Origin: Buxus sempervirens | Taxonomy: Eukaryota; Streptophyta; Magnoliopsida; Buxales; Buxaceae | Assembly (NCBI GenBank): GCA_947561395.2 | Contig: OX387189.1 | Span: 25,730,329 to 25,794,328, forward strand | Length of the DNA stretch: 64,000 nt | Direction of reading: 5' to 3' | In this document: one piece after another, positions 61,851 to 64,000 of the stretch | Layout: each line of letters opens with the position of its first letter | How positions within the stretch are numbered: the first letter of the stretch is position 1 | Notes under the pieces: generated by a model | Seen by the model: only the letters and a program-made list of their open reading frames with translations | The model's database searches: none | Told to the model about the DNA's origin: nothing | Program-made: the position numbers and the translations under genes

Positions 61851-64000
61851 TATGCACACCTCGGGCGCATCGAAAAGCATGTTACATGATGTGTGATTTA
61901 TGGAATCACCACTACCTGAAATGGTACAAGTAGACACCCATTGATTTTTGGTCTACACCAGTGATTCCGGATAAGTAACCCGATTGCAGCCTAGGAAAGT
62001 CCGTGAATACCCTAGGTTGCCCCATTGAAGTGGGTTCCCCTAAATTAGTTGGATCATATTTAGGGCTGATTTATTATTATTTAATTTTTTTCTTTTATCT
62101 TTTATATTTTTTTTATTTATTTATGATCACATATATACAAACATTGGAGGAATAGGGGTTGCTATGCTACTTTCCATACAAAATAAAACATAATACATAT
62201 ATACCAAAAAAAATCCAAAATAAAGAAATCCAAATCAAAGATTCCAACATGGAGCAATGTACTCGGCTACTCCAAAAAATATTTATTTATTTATTTTTTA
62301 TTCTTCTTTTCCTTTTACATTTTTTTAATTTTATCTTTCTCATATATACAAGGGATTAAAGGAGTGGGGATTGTTGTACTACATCCTACATGCACATAAG
62401 AATTCTAAAGCAAAGAAATCCAAATTAAAAGGAATAAGAAATGGGGGCTGATTTGACCACTTCAAATAAAATGTTTTAGACTCTCATTTATAATAACATA
62501 TCTATATTGGGAGAATGGAGGGCCACTATGTTACATCTCATGTAGCAAAATAAAATAAAATAAAATAAAACAAGAACAAATGTAAGTAAGAAAATCACAA
62601 TAGACAAAAAAAGGAACATCTTCAGCCATAAGAAAGAATCATCACTTCAATATTTGTTTTATCTGTTCTTACCTTTTTTTTTTATTTTTTATTTTGTTTA
62701 GTAAGAATGACTAACTACTAATTTACAAAGGAAACCAAAAAGTGAAACAACCTGAACTATTGTGCTATCCGCATTCAAAGATTCATATCTCCCTCAATTC
62801 TTAACCAAATTGTGCGAAATCTGATTCCTTAGAATCATCACTTTAAGCACTAAAATAACGTCTAACAATTTTTTAAAATTTATTTTCATTTAAGAGATAT
62901 AAAGTTGCAAAATTTACTCTTAGATATTTCCTTGTGAAAATCTGAACCAAAGAAAAATTAAAAATAAAATACCTACTCATAGTGTAGGGTCTCAAGCATA
63001 TTTTTACATTAAACTAAAATAAAATACCACAAATCTCATGGACTCCAAAATTGAATCAAACAAGAACTAGGTTAAAAAAATTGGTTTATCTGGAAAACAG
63101 GTGCAAGCCTAATGTAGAAAAACTAAAAACTTTACATCTTAGTCTTTGTTTTTTTGTTTTTTGTTTTTTTTTTTTTTTGCACTTTTGTCTTTTCCTTGCA
63201 TTAGCCTTTTGCATGATTAATCTTAAAGGGAAAGCAATAAGGAAGCCAACAGAAGATTCAACTAAAGGAGTGTGAAAAGGTTAATATGGGTTTGAAAGTG
63301 ATCAACACATGCACAATTGAATCATTTAAGCTGGTGTTCATGGATGAGAAAACAATGTAAATCCTTGTTCAAATCCACTTTAAAAGCATCTCAAAATCCT
63401 CACTGATCACATTACAAAAGAATCTCATAGACTTTAGAAGAAAAGATAACTTCAAACAATATTTTGAGCAAAAAAAAAACCTTTTACTCTAACGCTAGAA
63501 CAAGTGATCAAAGCCGTAGTGTTGCTACACAGCAACTCTTATCCTTTTGTTCAAGGTTTCAAGCTCAGGTGCTATGGACAATTGGGTCCTTTTTTTAAGC
63601 GGAGAACCTTCTCCACGTCTCTCCTTTTCCCCCACAAGAATCTCAAGTTACTTTTTTTAAGCAATCCTCCCTCAGTTCCCTGGATGTCCTCCCTCTTTTC
63701 TCCACTTCTTCTCCTTCTTTTATTTTTTTTTAGAGAGCTCCCTTTGCTAATGGACGTCCTCCTCTTTTTTTCTGACCTTTTGCTAAGAGACTCCTCTATT
63801 TGCTGCCCTTCTTCTCTTCTAATATTCCTCTCCTTTTAAAAGATACTCTCACTACTTCAACTTCCTTTTTTTTTTAACTCCCAAACCTCTCATCTTCTAG
63901 ACTTTTCCTTTTCCTCTATTAATGACTCTCCCTTGCTTAACTTCTTTTTTAACTCCCAAACTTTTATCTTCTAGACCTCTCCTCTTCCTCTCTTAATAAC
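61851..64000 (-). repeat. Element D 5' LTR region, outer end not seen
   Basis: The first ~200 bp correspond to U5 of B (CCTCGGGCGCATCG; GGAATCACCACTACCTG, the decamer copy at 61902-61911). Beyond 62080 the sequence is A/T-rich with long pyrimidine runs and no recognisable U3 end. No gene in the 2.1 kb; the serine/leucine-rich open frames near 63500-63840 come from CT-rich sequence. Confidence 0.55.
62080..62600 (+). repeat. Degenerate ~190-bp duplication with AAAAT microsatellite
   Basis: CATATATACAA-x-GGATTAAAGGAGTGGGG-type segments near 62131 and 62341, each followed by AAAGAAATCCAAAT, with a weaker third at about 62480. AAAATAAAATAAAATAAAAT at 62547-62570. Confidence 0.6.

Larger units (their letters stand above)
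57313..64000 (-). mobile_element. Element D: Ogre, 5' part only
   Basis: Minus strand, right to left: LTR (61851 to beyond the window or an unseen end), PBS 61847-61830, leader, partial ORF1 to 57313. A Tekay-like solo LTR (59535-61652) splits the leader. Everything downstream of ORF1 is missing, cut at the end of Tekay-like LTR 2. No LTR outer end (complement of TGTNAGCACC/TGTAGACACC) is seen before 64000. Confidence 0.8.

Noticed and set aside
63504-63839. 111-residue serine/leucine-rich frame
   Set aside because: CT-rich low-complexity DNA in the LTR region of D; no signal peptide cleavage context or domain that I can support.

Overview
The window looks like heterochromatic or intergenic DNA from a large plant genome, most likely a eudicot; the species cannot be named from the sequence. 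I see no host gene, tRNA, rRNA or CRISPR array. Nearly all of the 64 kb is LTR retrotransposons nested in one another, mostly Ty3/gypsy elements of the Tat/Ogre lineage (primer-binding site TGGCGACTCCGCTGGGGA, extra ORF1 before gag, two RNase H domains, long LTRs, internal satellite arrays). There are also Tekay-like chromovirus LTRs, one Ty1/copia fragment and one short RTE-type LINE tail.

Layout. 1-18332 (+): element A, an Ogre with its 5' LTR cut by the window edge, a whole ORF1, broken gag-pro-pol and a 3.4 kb 3' LTR. It sits inside a Tekay-like LTR whose remainder is 18333-21053, and that LTR sits in an older Ogre-type LTR fragment (21054-21254). 21356-33069 (-): element B, an Ogre-type gag-only (non-autonomous) element with a truncated left LTR. 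33070-34204: unassigned LTR-like DNA. 34205-34895 (+): RTE LINE 3' end. 34950-36765: solo Tat-type LTR with perfect GCTAC target duplications. To 40305 (-): Ty1/copia 3' part. 40306-43011 and 56944-57312: one Tekay-like LTR split by element C (43012-56938, +), a second gag-only Ogre-type element. 57313-64000 (-): element D, the 5' part of another Ogre (ORF1, leader, PBS, LTR), itself carrying a Tekay-like solo LTR (59535-61652, AAATC duplications).

How the parts relate. A could once supply reverse transcriptase and integrase. B and C keep LTR ends, PBS, leader blocks, gag and the pre-PPT region but have no pol, so they look like parasites of an A-like partner. By eye, LTR pairs differ by about 1.6% (A), about 4% (B) and about 4-5% (C), which fits A being the youngest insertion.

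The most unusual signal is a set of short dyad-symmetric 'phrases' in the LTRs. Eight units of exactly 21 bp lie around the TATA box of A's LTR, and three more of exactly 21 bp lie in the U3 of the solo LTR at 34950. A row of mini-hairpins in A's LTR has different stems but a common TCCA loop core. Other long-armed dyads occur in the LTRs of C and of the Tekay-like copies. I know of no name for this, and it is the best candidate here for something undescribed.
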